In this document: positions 36,171 to 44,447 of the stretch, one piece after another
Position numbering within the stretch: position 1 is the first letter of the stretch
Layout: each line of letters begins with the position of its first letter
Assembly (NCBI GenBank): GCA_951813255.1
Contig: OX638353.1
Coordinates: forward strand, 1,922,001-1,986,000
DNA from: an uncultured Dehalococcoidia bacterium
GTDB lineage: Bacteria; Chloroflexota; Dehalococcoidia; Lucifugimonadales; JAAXIE01
Direction: 5' to 3'
Length of the DNA stretch: 64,000 nt
The notes under the pieces: model-generated
Database searches by the model: none
Seen by the model: only the letters and a program-made list of their open reading frames with translations
Told to the model about the DNA's origin: nothing
Made by a program: the position numbers and the translations under genes

Positions 36171-36788
36171 ATGATCTACGAGATGCGGACCTATACCTTC
36201 GCTCCGGGCAACGTAGCGGAGTTCGAGCGAGGGTTTGGTGAGGCGATACCCCATCGCAGCAAGTATTCCCCGCTGGGCGCGTTCTGGAAGACCGAGTTCG
36301 GTCCCCTGAATCAAGCCATCCATGTCTGGCCCTATGAGAGCCTGCAGGCCCGACAGGACATCCGCGGCGAGGCGATGAAGGACGACAACTGGCCTCCGAA
36401 GCACAATGCCAACCTGCTGAACCAGGAAGCCGAGATACTCATACCCGCGCCCTTCATGCGGGACTGGGACGGCGAGCAGGAGCTGGGCAATGTGTACGAG
36501 ATGCGGACCTACACCTACAAGCCCGGCAGCATCAACACGGTGATCGAGCGATGGGCTGAGGCTATCCACCACCGCGAGAAGTACTCGCCCCTAGCCGCCT
36601 GCTGGTACACCGAGCTGGGCGGGCTGAACAAGTGGATTCACGTCTGGCCCTATGCCAGCCTTGAGGAGCGGGACAGGATCCGGGCCGAGTCCATGAAGGA
36701 CCCCAACTGGCCTGCACCTACCCGCGAGATGCTGGTCCGGCAGGAGACGAAGATCCTGTCGCCTGCTTCGTTCTCGCCGATCCACTAG
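36171..36788 (+). CDS. Tandem NIPSNAP-domain protein
   Basis: 205 residues made of two NIPSNAP domains: module 1 at 1-98 (MIYEMRTYTFAPG ... FGPLNQAIHVWPYESLQAR) and module 2 at 107-203 (VYEMRTYTYKPGS ... LGGLNKWIHVWPYASLEER). The modules are about half identical, so an internal duplication is clear. NIPSNAP is a dimeric alpha-beta-barrel-like fold of unknown catalytic role; here the duplication may form the dimer within one chain. Confidence 0.88.
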   Translation: MIYEMRTYTFAPGNVAEFERGFGEAIPHRSKYSPLGAFWKTEFGPLNQAIHVWPYESLQARQDIRGEAMKDDNWPPKHNANLLNQEAEILIPAPFMRDWDGEQELGNVYEMRTYTYKPGSINTVIERWAEAIHHREKYSPLAACWYTELGGLNKWIHVWPYASLEERDRIRAESMKDPNWPAPTREMLVRQETKILSPASFSPIH

Positions 36789-36820
36789 CCGTCGACTGAG
36801 AATCAGGGTCGCCAACGAAT

Positions 36821-36850
36821 AAAGAGGCCGGTCAGGTGACCGGCCTCTTT
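36821..36850. terminator. Bidirectional intrinsic terminator
   Basis: Perfect 14-bp stem (AAAGAGGCCGGTCA / TGACCGGCCTCTTT) with a two-base centre, between convergent genes. A-rich before and T-rich after, so it can act in both directions. Confidence 0.85.
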
Positions 36851-36876
36851 CCATTTATGGAATTCTTGATTCCGGA

Positions 36877-38100
36877 TTATCCCAAAATCTGGTTGACCGT
36901 ATCGAGGCCAACTTTTAGCCGGGCTTCCCAGTCTCTCTGTGGACGACGCACCACGCTGGTGCAAATCCTAAAGAGGCATACGGCCTCACGCAAAGCGAGT
37001 TCAGTCTCGGTCCAATGGAAGCGGTCCAGTGACGCATACAGAAATCTATTGTGATACGCGTTGATGGAACAGGCCTCATCACCAAGCCGAGTGGAAGCTG
37101 CCCACCTAAGATGAGCTAAGAAATTCCCTATATCGAGCATGGGGTCGCCGGGGCCGGCTTCCTCGAAGTCCACCAAGGCAATCCTGCCATCGGGCAACGC
37201 CAACATCTGATCGTCGTAGAAGTCGTTATGTGACAAGCACGATGGCTGCCAGGAAGTTACGAACGAGTCGAGGATGCGTTGGGCATCATGAAGACTCCTC
37301 GTTGCCTCGTCGTCGCTTTGCACTGCGTGGGCAATTGTCCGTTTGGCTCGTTCATACAGGCCGCTCAGGTTAAAGGAAGGATAGTCATATCCTTGTGGGG
37401 ACGCGGACCAGAGAGCGTAGATGTTGTGGAGAATGTCATCAGGGTCCGGGTAATCGCCCTGTCGCATGCATTCCCTCAGGTTCCTGCCCGGGATCTCCGA
37501 GAACCACAAGGCACCCCCGGCACTCCAATGTCCAGCGACGCGAGGTATCACGAACCCCGACTGACCGACGAGAGCAGCCGCCTGAAGCATGGGCGTTACA
37601 GCAAGCGGTCTCACGACTCGAGCGAAGAGTTTGACTTTGCCGAACCTGTGGCGCAGTACGGCACGGTTGCCCGGACGGTAGCGGACCACTTCAACGTGTC
37701 CCCGCCTTACGGGGATCGCGAGCACGTGCCTGTTTGCGAGGGCAACGGCCGACCCGGGGTCGGCCGCGTGGGCCAAACCCGGCAACTCGCTGTCTTCGGG
37801 GAAGTGTTGCAGGGTAATGGGCTTACGCCGGTCAATCCCCACCGAGAAATATCCTGAGGGGATGTATTGGTCCGGACGCCATTCCACAGCGTAGCAGACG
37901 AGGGCATTCCTACCCGGATTATGGCTGAACTGAAGAACTCTGATGCGATATGGGGCGTCCAGTTCATCCGCGGAGCCACTGCGGTATGCGTGCCACACCC
38001 ATTCAGAATCGAACAGATCCGACAACCCCGGCAAAGCAGGATCTTCAGGGAATTGGACCTGAGGGTACACAGTCGACATAGCGGATGATTCCATCATCAT
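36877..38100 (-). CDS. Aminoglycoside-phosphotransferase-like kinase
   Basis: 407 residues. The C-terminal half has the APH/choline-kinase catalytic block LSHNDFYDDQML (Asp in HND as base) and LVDFEEAGPGDPMLDIGNF (metal-binding DFE). The N-terminal 120 residues are extra and unlike known APH N-lobes. Similar proteins phosphorylate aminoglycosides, sugars or choline, so the substrate is open. The start may lie at one of several early Met. It abuts the repeat-protein gene by six bases, in the same direction. Confidence 0.78.
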   Translation of the reverse strand: MMMESSAMSTVYPQVQFPEDPALPGLSDLFDSEWVWHAYRSGSADELDAPYRIRVLQFSHNPGRNALVCYAVEWRPDQYIPSGYFSVGIDRRKPITLQHFPEDSELPGLAHAADPGSAVALANRHVLAIPVRRGHVEVVRYRPGNRAVLRHRFGKVKLFARVVRPLAVTPMLQAAALVGQSGFVIPRVAGHWSAGGALWFSEIPGRNLRECMRQGDYPDPDDILHNIYALWSASPQGYDYPSFNLSGLYERAKRTIAHAVQSDDEATRSLHDAQRILDSFVTSWQPSCLSHNDFYDDQMLALPDGRIALVDFEEAGPGDPMLDIGNFLAHLRWAASTRLGDEACSINAYHNRFLYASLDRFHWTETELALREAVCLFRICTSVVRRPQRDWEARLKVGLDTVNQILG

Positions 38101-38106
38101 TCCCTG

Positions 38107-39561
38107 CTAGCTGCTCACGTCGTCGCTGTCGTCCTCATCGCTGTCGTCCGTCGGCGTGGGCGTGTCTATGCCGTCCGTCGGGGTGGGCGTGTCTATGCCA
38201 TCCGTCGGCGTGGGCGTGTCTATGCCATCCGTCGGCGTGGGCGTGTCTATGCCGTCCGTCGGGGTGGGCGTGTCTATGCCGTCCGTCGGGGTGGGCGTGT
38301 CTATGCCGTCCGTCGGGGTGGGCGTGTCTATGCCGTCCGTCGGAGTAGGGGTGTCGATGCCGTCCGTTGGCGTGGGCGTGTCGATGCCGTCCGTCGGGGT
38401 GGGCGTGTCTATGCCGTCCGTCGGCGTGGGCGTGTCTATGCCGTCCGTCGGCGTGGGCGTGTCTATGCCGTCGCTGTCTGTCAGGGGTGCGGGCGGCGGT
38501 GTTGCCGTTATCTGTCGCGTCGTTGTGCTGCTATTGGTACCCGCCAGGGCGTTGTCCGTGGGGGTCGGGGTATCGATGCCGTCGCTGTCCGTACCGTCGT
38601 TGTCCGTGGGAGTAGGCGTGTCGATGCCGTCACTGTCGGTGCCGTCGTTGTCTGTGGGAGTAGGCGTATCGATGCCGTCGCTGTCGGTGCCGTCGTTGTC
38701 CGTGGGAGTAGGCGTGTCGATGCCGTCGCTGTCGGTGCCGTCATTGTCCGTGGGAGTAGGCGTGTCGATGCCGTCGCTGTCTGTCCCGTCGTTGTCCGTG
38801 GGAGTAGGCGTGTCGATGCCGTCACTGTCGGTGCCATCGTTGTCCGTGGGGGTCGGGGTGTCTATGCCGTCACTGTCTGTCCCGTCGTTGTCCGTGGGGG
38901 TCGGGGTATCTATTCCGTCGCTGTCCGTGCCGTCGTTGTCTGTGGGGGTGGGCGTGTCTATGCCGACGTACTCTAGTTCATCGTCCCAAATGGTCTGCGG
39001 GAGGGGCGTTGCGTTGAGAGCCGACAACTGCGGAAGAGACTCATCGGGCAATTGCTCAGACGATGGAGTATTGCCGCCTTGCACTGCCGATGCCCCTTCC
39101 AATAACTCGGTTGGCTGGATCTGCGCTACCGCCACAGTCGACGCCTGCTCGTCTTGTTCGTCCTTGGCTGGATTGATCGCTGTGCCAACCGGACCGGGAG
39201 CTTGCAAGTTGCTGGAGGGAAGACTAGATGACGCATTTACCTGAGGTTGAGGTACGGCTGAGTCACTGTCCGCAGGTGACGGCCTATTGAAGGTATTGGC
39301 TATCGAGCCACCGGCAGGAGCGATTGTTTCCTGTGGCGTTTCGTCGAGATCCGATTCGGGAGGGGGGGCCAGTCCGTCGGGATCCGGCGTGTCTTCGTCG
39401 TCGTCTTCGCCCTCATCTTCGGGAGGAGAAATGGAGCGGGGAGCCAGCGCGGCGTCCTGTGATGCGTCGGGGTCCACCGAGGAGAGGACGCCGCTTAGGA
39501 CTAAGGTGAGCACCATTGCAAGCGCCATAAGAGCGATACCGAACGGAAGAAGCCTCTTCAT
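38107..39561 (-). CDS. Secreted/anchored protein with nested D-T-P repeats
   Basis: 484 residues. Residues 5-25 form a signal anchor, followed by an acidic Pro/Asp-rich region. Then come eight full 16-residue units (GIDTPTPTDNDGTDSD) plus one partial at about 38550-38970, a 30-residue non-repeat segment (ALAGTNSSTTTRQITA), and twelve 9-residue units (GIDTPTPTD) at 38147-38470, ending in an acidic tail. The 16-residue unit is the 9-residue unit plus NDGTDSD, so one gave rise to the other. The shape suggests an extended, low-pI surface stalk or calcium-binding polymer. Copy number should vary by slippage. No enzyme domain. Confidence 0.8.
   Translation of the reverse strand: MKRLLPFGIALMALAMVLTLVLSGVLSSVDPDASQDAALAPRSISPPEDEGEDDDEDTPDPDGLAPPPESDLDETPQETIAPAGGSIANTFNRPSPADSDSAVPQPQVNASSSLPSSNLQAPGPVGTAINPAKDEQDEQASTVAVAQIQPTELLEGASAVQGGNTPSSEQLPDESLPQLSALNATPLPQTIWDDELEYVGIDTPTPTDNDGTDSDGIDTPTPTDNDGTDSDGIDTPTPTDNDGTDSDGIDTPTPTDNDGTDSDGIDTPTPTDNDGTDSDGIDTPTPTDNDGTDSDGIDTPTPTDNDGTDSDGIDTPTPTDNDGTDSDGIDTPTPTDNALAGTNSSTTTRQITATPPPAPLTDSDGIDTPTPTDGIDTPTPTDGIDTPTPTDGIDTPTPTDGIDTPTPTDGIDTPTPTDGIDTPTPTDGIDTPTPTDGIDTPTPTDGIDTPTPTDGIDTPTPTDGIDTPTPTDDSDEDDSDDVSS
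38147..38470. repeat. 27-bp tandem repeats, about 12 copies
   Basis: Coding minisatellite within the D-T-P repeat protein: unit of 27 bases (9 codons), nearly identical copies with third-position changes (GTCGGCGTGGG, GTCGGGGTGGG). The opposite strand is also open through it, which is a repeat artefact. Confidence 0.9.
38550..38970. repeat. 48-bp tandem repeats, eight full copies and one partial
   Basis: Second coding minisatellite in the same gene, unit 48 bases (16 codons). Each unit contains the 27-base unit plus 21 bases encoding NDGTDSD. Confidence 0.9.
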
Positions 39562-39708
39562 CGCGGCCTCCGTTGTCAGCGCGATGCGGAAATCGAGGGC
39601 AATTTAACAAACGTCGACCGCATGCGCAAGCTGATCACAATGGGGGCGCACTGAGCCACGCTAGATATTGATAGGGTCGCGGCTCTATGGAGCGTCAGTT
39701 TCGATGTG

Positions 39709-40848
39709 TCAGTTAGAAGCGAACTGGAAGACTTTACCCTCGGTCTTGATGGAGGGGGCGACGACCATCTCGGCCTGCTGCATTTCCTGGACGTTCATGG
39801 CACCGCACATGCCCATGCCCACTTTGAGGGCGCCTACCAGATTCTGGGTGCCGTTGGTCACGGAGGTTGGGCCGAAGAGTATCTGGTTGAGGGTACCCTT
39901 GGTGCCGACCTTTATGCGGGTGCCACGAGGGAGGTTGGGGTGGGCGTTGGCCATGCCCCAGTTGAAGCCCCGGCCGGGGGCCTCCTCGGCTTGGGCAAAG
40001 GGGGTGCCCAGCATGACGCCGTCGGCCCCGCTGGCCACTGCCTTGCAGACATCGCCGCCGGTACGTAGACCTCCATCAGTGATGATGGGGACATAGCGGC
40101 CAGTGCGGTTGAAGTACTCCTGGCGAGCGGCGGCGCACTCCAGAGTGGCGCTAACTTGGGGGACGCCGACGCCGACCACCTCGCGGGTGGTGCATGCGGC
40201 ACCAGGGCCGACTCCCACAAGCACGCCATCTATTCCCGTCTCCATGAGGGCAAGGGCCACTCCATAGCTGACACAGTTGCCTACAACCACAGGTATGCCC
40301 ACCTGCTGACAAAGCTCGTCCAACTGGAGGCCACGATAGCTGCGAGAGGTATGCCTAGCGGTAGTCACCGTCGACTGGACAAAGAGGATGTCGGCCCCTG
40401 CCTCCACGGCCACAGGTGAGAGCGCCTTGGCGTTGTTTGGAGTAACGGAGACGGCGCAGCAGGAGCCAGACGCTTTTATCTCTTGAACGCGCTGTCCCAC
40501 AAGGTGCGATTGCACAGAAGGCGAGTAGACGTCCTGGAGCAGACCGGTGACCTCCTGCTGGGATGCAGAAAGGACCTCCTCGAGCATGGAGTGCGGGTCG
40601 TCGTAGCGGGTATAGAGGCCTTCAAGATTCAGGACGCCCAATCCGCCCATTTGGTCCATCAGGATGGCGCTGGCAGGTGACACGATGGCGTCCATGGCGG
40701 CGGCCATGATTGGGATGTCGAATACGGTGTCGCGGATGCGCATCTCGGTGCTGGTCATCTCGGGATTTACGGTCACCTCTCCGGGGACGATAGCCACTTC
40801 ATCGAAGCCGTAGGCGGGACGGAGCTCCTTGAAAGGCACATAGCTCAT
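39709..40848 (-). CDS. GuaB3-type IMP dehydrogenase family protein
   Basis: 379-residue IMP dehydrogenase/GMP reductase-fold protein without CBS domains. The catalytic-loop motif GPGAACTTREVVGVGVPQ holds the Cys, and DGGLRTGGDVCKAVASGADGVMLG binds phosphate. It fits the GuaB3 group, which differs from standard GuaB (about 490 residues with CBS pair). GuaB3 proteins are common in Actinobacteria and Chloroflexota; their exact reaction is less clear than GuaB. Located between the repeat protein and a divergent methyltransferase-Maf gene. Confidence 0.88.
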   Translation of the reverse strand: MSYVPFKELRPAYGFDEVAIVPGEVTVNPEMTSTEMRIRDTVFDIPIMAAAMDAIVSPASAILMDQMGGLGVLNLEGLYTRYDDPHSMLEEVLSASQQEVTGLLQDVYSPSVQSHLVGQRVQEIKASGSCCAVSVTPNNAKALSPVAVEAGADILFVQSTVTTARHTSRSYRGLQLDELCQQVGIPVVVGNCVSYGVALALMETGIDGVLVGVGPGAACTTREVVGVGVPQVSATLECAAARQEYFNRTGRYVPIITDGGLRTGGDVCKAVASGADGVMLGTPFAQAEEAPGRGFNWGMANAHPNLPRGTRIKVGTKGTLNQILFGPTSVTNGTQNLVGALKVGMGMCGAMNVQEMQQAEMVVAPSIKTEGKVFQFASN

Positions 40849-41084
40849 GGCGGCATCACCTCGAAAGAGAGATTGCGCAAACGCGGCTGGGGCAGGCGGG
40901 CTGGTGAGAGGGCGGCTTGGTAGCCGTCGCTAAGGGGGCATTGAAAGAGGAGTGGCTTCCCATAGGAAGGGGTGTCAAAAAATCTAACAGAGGGCGAATG
41001 TCAAGTCAAGGAAAACCGTCTCGTTCCCTAAGACCCCAAACAGAAGACTCTGACGCATAAGACACTGGCGCGAGGGCCTCTCGC

Positions 41085-41113
41085 TTGGCAGCCTTGGGGC
41101 CGTGGTCTATAGT
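41085..41113 (+). promoter_or_regulatory. Sigma-70 promoter with leaderless geometry
   Basis: TTGGCA at 41085-41090, 17-base spacer, TATAGT at 41108-41113. The expected transcription start (about 41120) is only a few bases before the ATG at 41123, so the mRNA would be almost leaderless. No ribosome site precedes that ATG. Confidence 0.65.
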
Positions 41114-41122
41114 GGCTCCCTG

Positions 41123-42970
41123 ATGGTACAAGCAGTGGAGATTGGATCACGCCTAAGGGTGCGGTTGCAGGGATGGGGACGTCTGGGAGAAGCACTGGCC
41201 CAGCACGACGACATCCCTCTTTTTGTGTTCGGTGGCATCGACGGTGAGGAGGTGGAGGCGGAGATAGTGCGTCGCCACCGCCGGTACCTAGCAGCGCGGG
41301 TGGTCCGCGTGATTGAGCCCTCACCCCACCGCGTCGAGCCTCCCTGTCCTCATTTCGGGGCGTGTACGGGTTGCCAGTGGCAACACATCAGCGAGGAGCG
41401 CCAGCGGGAACTGAAGCATTCGGCAGTAGTAGACGCCTTGGAGCGCATCGGAGGCCTAGCAGACGCTCCGGTCGCCGACATCATTACTGCGCCAGCGCCC
41501 TTTGGCTACCGGAACCATGCCCGCTTCACCGTGGGACCACAGGGGGCATTGGGCTACGTGAACCGGGAGAGCCGGCGATTCGTGCCGATTGACCGCTGTA
41601 TGCTGATGGATGAGGGCATCAACAGCACCCTCGGCCAGTTGCAAGGGCATTGCGCCGACACCACTCAACTGTCGGTACGCTATGGCACGGGCACGGGGGA
41701 CACTCTGGTCCAGCCCACGCTACGCAACCCCGATATACCCATAGCCACAGGCCAGAAGCACTTCCGCGAGCTAATGGGAGGCCACGTCTTCCGCGTTGGG
41801 TCCCCGTCCTTCTTCCAGGTGAACACGCCCCAAGCGGAGCGGATGGTGGACATCGTGCGCCAGGAATTGGAACTGTCGGGCGATGAGGTTGTGGCGGATG
41901 TGTACGCTGGCGTCGGGACCTTCGCCGCGCTGCTGGCCCCGTATTGCAGGCATGTGGTCGCCATCGAAGAGTCCAGCGCCGCCATGGACGACGCCGAGGT
42001 GAACTGCGAAGGCATAACCAACCTGGAACTGCTGCGGGCCCGCGCCGAAGACGCCTTGGCAGAGATGGAACGATGCCCCGATGCAGTGGTGCTGGACCCG
42101 CCTCGGGCGGGATGCCATCCCAGCATGTTGGAATCGCTGGTGCGCCTGCGACCGAGGAGGGTGGTGTACGTGTCCTGCGACCCCTCGACGCTGGCGCGGG
42201 ACCTGAAGGTTCTGTGCGCTGGAGGGTTTGAGTTGCGCAAGGTCCAGCCCATCGACATGTTTCCCCAGACCCATCATGTGGAGTGCGTAGCGACCCTCGT
42301 CGCATCCGAAGCTCCCTTAGAAGCCCCGCCCAAACGCCTGACCCTGGCCTCAGCTTCGCCGAGGCGACGCGAATTGCTGCAAGCCTTGGATATGGACTTC
42401 CAGGTGCAGCCCTCCTCCATTCCAGAGGAACCAGAGCCGGGAGAGTTGCCTGTGGACCTTGTGCGCAGGCTGGCATTGGCCAAGTCGCGTGCAGTCGCCT
42501 CCGGCGTGTCTGAAGGTCTGGTGATAGGGGCTGACAGCGTGGTGGTATACCAAGGCGAAGTGTTGGGCAAGCCGGGTACGACGGAGGAGGCAAGACGAAT
42601 GCTGACGAGCCTCCGCGGGAACGTGCATGAGGTGTTCAGCGGCGTAGCCGTGGTGAACGCCGCCACTGGGGAGCATCTGTTGAGCAGCGAGACGACACAA
42701 GTCGTGATGCGCGACTATTCGGACGCCGAGTTGGATGCTTACATCGCCTCAGGCTCGCCGATGGACAAGGCGGGGGCCTACGGGGTGCAGGATGCAGACT
42801 TTCACCCAGCCAGAGAAGTGCACGGGTGCTACTCCAATGTGGTTGGGCTACCGCTCTGCACCCTGTTGCGGATGATGCAGGAAATGGGTTACGAGGACAC
42901 GCGGGACATTCCGGATTCTCTGGTACAGGACTGCACCGACTGTCCTCTGCGGATGGAACAGCGGTCATGA
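41123..42970 (+). CDS. RlmD/TrmA-type uracil-5-methyltransferase fused to Maf pyrophosphatase
   Basis: 615-residue fusion. Residues 1-60 look like a TRAM domain, C75/C81/C84 (CPHFGACTGC) with a later Cys bind an Fe-S cluster, the Rossmann domain has YAGVGTFAALL, and SCDPSTLARDL at about 351 carries the catalytic Cys: this is the RlmC/RlmD/TrmA family that makes 5-methyluridine in RNA. From about 405 a full Maf domain follows (LASASPRRRELL, VIGADSVVV, LGKPG), a nucleoside-triphosphate pyrophosphatase. The frame is continuous, with no stop between. ATG 41123 is preferred over GTG 41102 because the GTG overlaps the promoter. Followed directly by the tat genes. Confidence 0.88.
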   Translation: MVQAVEIGSRLRVRLQGWGRLGEALAQHDDIPLFVFGGIDGEEVEAEIVRRHRRYLAARVVRVIEPSPHRVEPPCPHFGACTGCQWQHISEERQRELKHSAVVDALERIGGLADAPVADIITAPAPFGYRNHARFTVGPQGALGYVNRESRRFVPIDRCMLMDEGINSTLGQLQGHCADTTQLSVRYGTGTGDTLVQPTLRNPDIPIATGQKHFRELMGGHVFRVGSPSFFQVNTPQAERMVDIVRQELELSGDEVVADVYAGVGTFAALLAPYCRHVVAIEESSAAMDDAEVNCEGITNLELLRARAEDALAEMERCPDAVVLDPPRAGCHPSMLESLVRLRPRRVVYVSCDPSTLARDLKVLCAGGFELRKVQPIDMFPQTHHVECVATLVASEAPLEAPPKRLTLASASPRRRELLQALDMDFQVQPSSIPEEPEPGELPVDLVRRLALAKSRAVASGVSEGLVIGADSVVVYQGEVLGKPGTTEEARRMLTSLRGNVHEVFSGVAVVNAATGEHLLSSETTQVVMRDYSDAELDAYIASGSPMDKAGAYGVQDADFHPAREVHGCYSNVVGLPLCTLLRMMQEMGYEDTRDIPDSLVQDCTDCPLRMEQRS

Positions 42971-43203
42971 TGGGCATCGGCTTCCTGGAGTTGCTGGTGA
43001 TCGCGCTGGTCTCCATTATTGTGCTGGGGCCAGCCAAGGCGATAGACATGGCCCGCGGCGCAGGGAAGATCATGGGTGAGGTGCGCCGTTCCTTCAGTGA
43101 CCTGTCATCGACATTGGAACCAAGCAAGTGGGATGAGGCTCCTGAATCCCGGGATGACCGCCAGAAGAAGGAGCCAGACGCGGACGGCAAGGCCGGGGGC
43201 TGA
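42967..43203 (+). CDS. Twin-arginine translocase TatB/TatA-like subunit
   Basis: 78 residues: one N-terminal membrane helix (ELLVIALVSIIVLGP), the conserved Gly-Pro hinge, then an amphipathic helix (KAIDMARGAGKIMGEVRRSF) and a charged tail. Length and helix content suit TatB. The ATG overlaps the methyltransferase-Maf stop (ATGA) and its own stop overlaps the tatC start, so all three genes are coupled. Confidence 0.82.
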   Translation: MMGIGFLELLVIALVSIIVLGPAKAIDMARGAGKIMGEVRRSFSDLSSTLEPSKWDEAPESRDDRQKKEPDADGKAGG

Positions 43204-43949
43204 TGGAGCGCCAGTTTTCCGTCGGGCAGCACCTACGGGAGCTGCGCAGGCGTCTTATCATCTGCTGCCTCGCCGTACTCGGCGGCGCGATGGTAGGGTT
43301 CTACTTCTACGAGCCCTTGGTGGAGGTGCTGAAGTACCCGGGAGGATTTGATGAGCCGGGGGCCCCTGAGCTGCAGGCCGTCCAGATCACCGAGACTCTG
43401 GGGGTGACGGTAAAAGTCAGCTTGGTGGCCGGCTTCGTGCTGGCTTTCCCCATAGTGCTGTACCAAGTGGTTCGGTTCATCGCTCCGGGTCTCACGGGCC
43501 GGGAGCTACGCTACCTGCTGGCATTCCTGCCGGGCAGTCTGGTCTGCTTCGCCGGGGGATGCGCCTTCGGATACTTCGTGCTGCTGCCCCCAGCCCTTGG
43601 TTTCCTGCTGCATTGGGGCAGCGACCTTGCCACGATTGCGCCCCGGATAAGCAACTACATCAACACTACCGTGATGCTGGTGTTCTGGATGGGCGTCGTC
43701 TTTGAGACGCCTCTGGTGATGTTCCTGCTGGCCAAACTGGGGATTGTGACGGCGCGGACCTATGCTAGGTGGAGGCGTTACTGGGTGGTGGTGGCGTTCA
43801 TTCTCGCTGCCATGATTACACCTACGATCGACCCCATGAACCAAGCCCTGGTGGCAGTGCCCCTGATCGTCATGTACGAGCTGGGAGTGTTACTGGCGAG
43901 GCTGTCCAACCGCGGCAAGGAGGCCAAGCCAGCCAGCGCCACCACTTAG
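43203..43949 (+). CDS. tatC: Sec-independent protein translocase TatC
   Basis: 248-residue six-helix membrane receptor for twin-arginine signal peptides. The N-terminal cytoplasmic HLRELRRRLI, the periplasmic loop after TM1, and the conserved TPLVMFLLAKLGIVTARTYARWRRYWVV region and ATITPTxDP-like AMITPTIDPMNQ are seen. Start overlaps the preceding stop by one base. Convergent with tatA at 43960. Confidence 0.93.
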   Translation: MERQFSVGQHLRELRRRLIICCLAVLGGAMVGFYFYEPLVEVLKYPGGFDEPGAPELQAVQITETLGVTVKVSLVAGFVLAFPIVLYQVVRFIAPGLTGRELRYLLAFLPGSLVCFAGGCAFGYFVLLPPALGFLLHWGSDLATIAPRISNYINTTVMLVFWMGVVFETPLVMFLLAKLGIVTARTYARWRRYWVVVAFILAAMITPTIDPMNQALVAVPLIVMYELGVLLARLSNRGKEAKPASATT

Positions 43950-43959
43950 CGCCCGATAT

Positions 43960-44166
43960 TCACAGATCGGAACTTTTGCCCACTGGCGTCTCGGTCTCAC
44001 TCTTGGTGGGGTCCGACTCGTCCTCTCCCGTAACCGCACGCTTGAAGGCGCGCATACTGGACCCCAACGACTTGCCGACTTGAGGCAGGCGTGTCGCCCC
44101 AAAGAGCAAGAGGAGGACGGCCAGAATGATGAGTATCTCCGTTAGTCCAAGCCCCCCGATACGCAT
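43960..44166 (-). CDS. tatA: Twin-arginine translocase TatA
   Basis: 68 residues: membrane helix (LTEILIILAVLLLLFG), hinge with the family F-G-A-x-R-L-P, and amphipathic helix (QVGKSLGSSMRAFKRAV) with a charged tail. It is encoded on the opposite strand, end to end with tatC. A TatA-like and a TatB-like subunit are thus both present next to TatC. Confidence 0.9.
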   Translation of the reverse strand: MRIGGLGLTEILIILAVLLLLFGATRLPQVGKSLGSSMRAFKRAVTGEDESDPTKSETETPVGKSSDL

Positions 44167-44403
44167 GTGGCACCCCCTAGCGTTGTTTCATGATAGCCTG
44201 CAAGCCTGATTGTTATCAAGTTTCGGCGGCGCCGGTGCGGTGGCTTTCGGTTGTCCAGGTCCATCGCAGATAACACCGCCCTGTAGATGCCTCCCCGCCA
44301 AAGGCCTTAACCCAAACCGGCTCTACCCTGGAGTCCGAACACCGAAGGTCATGCGTCAGGAGTGTGACCGGTGACCGCAAGTCGTACCCTCAACTAGGCC
44401 TTA

Positions 44404-44412
44404 TGCTAGAAT
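44404..44412 (+). promoter_or_regulatory. Candidate extended -10 promoter for metG
   Basis: TGCTAGAAT at 44404-44412 (TGn plus TAGAAT), 35 bases before the metG ATG. No clear -35. The remaining 44167-44400 region holds no recognisable gene or riboswitch. Confidence 0.45.
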
Positions 44413-44447
44413 ATTCGGACGCGCCGATTATTCCGGGGATCAACTGA

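Noticed and set aside
38147..38970. Regular repeats as a CRISPR array
   Set aside because: Units are contiguous, have no unique spacers and keep a reading frame; no cas gene is near.
38156..39244. Long plus-strand open frame opposite the repeat protein
   Set aside because: It is the antisense of the 27- and 48-base repeats; codons are forced by the repeat and there is no ribosome site or domain. The minus-strand frame has a signal anchor and normal codon use.
41619..42593. 324-codon minus frame opposite the methyltransferase-Maf fusion
   Set aside because: Arg/Pro-rich shadow; the fusion has strong motifs on the other strand.
44167..44447. Possible T-box or other leader RNA before metG
   Set aside because: I looked for the T-box core and a specifier stem and for SAM-riboswitch hallmarks and found none that I could support.
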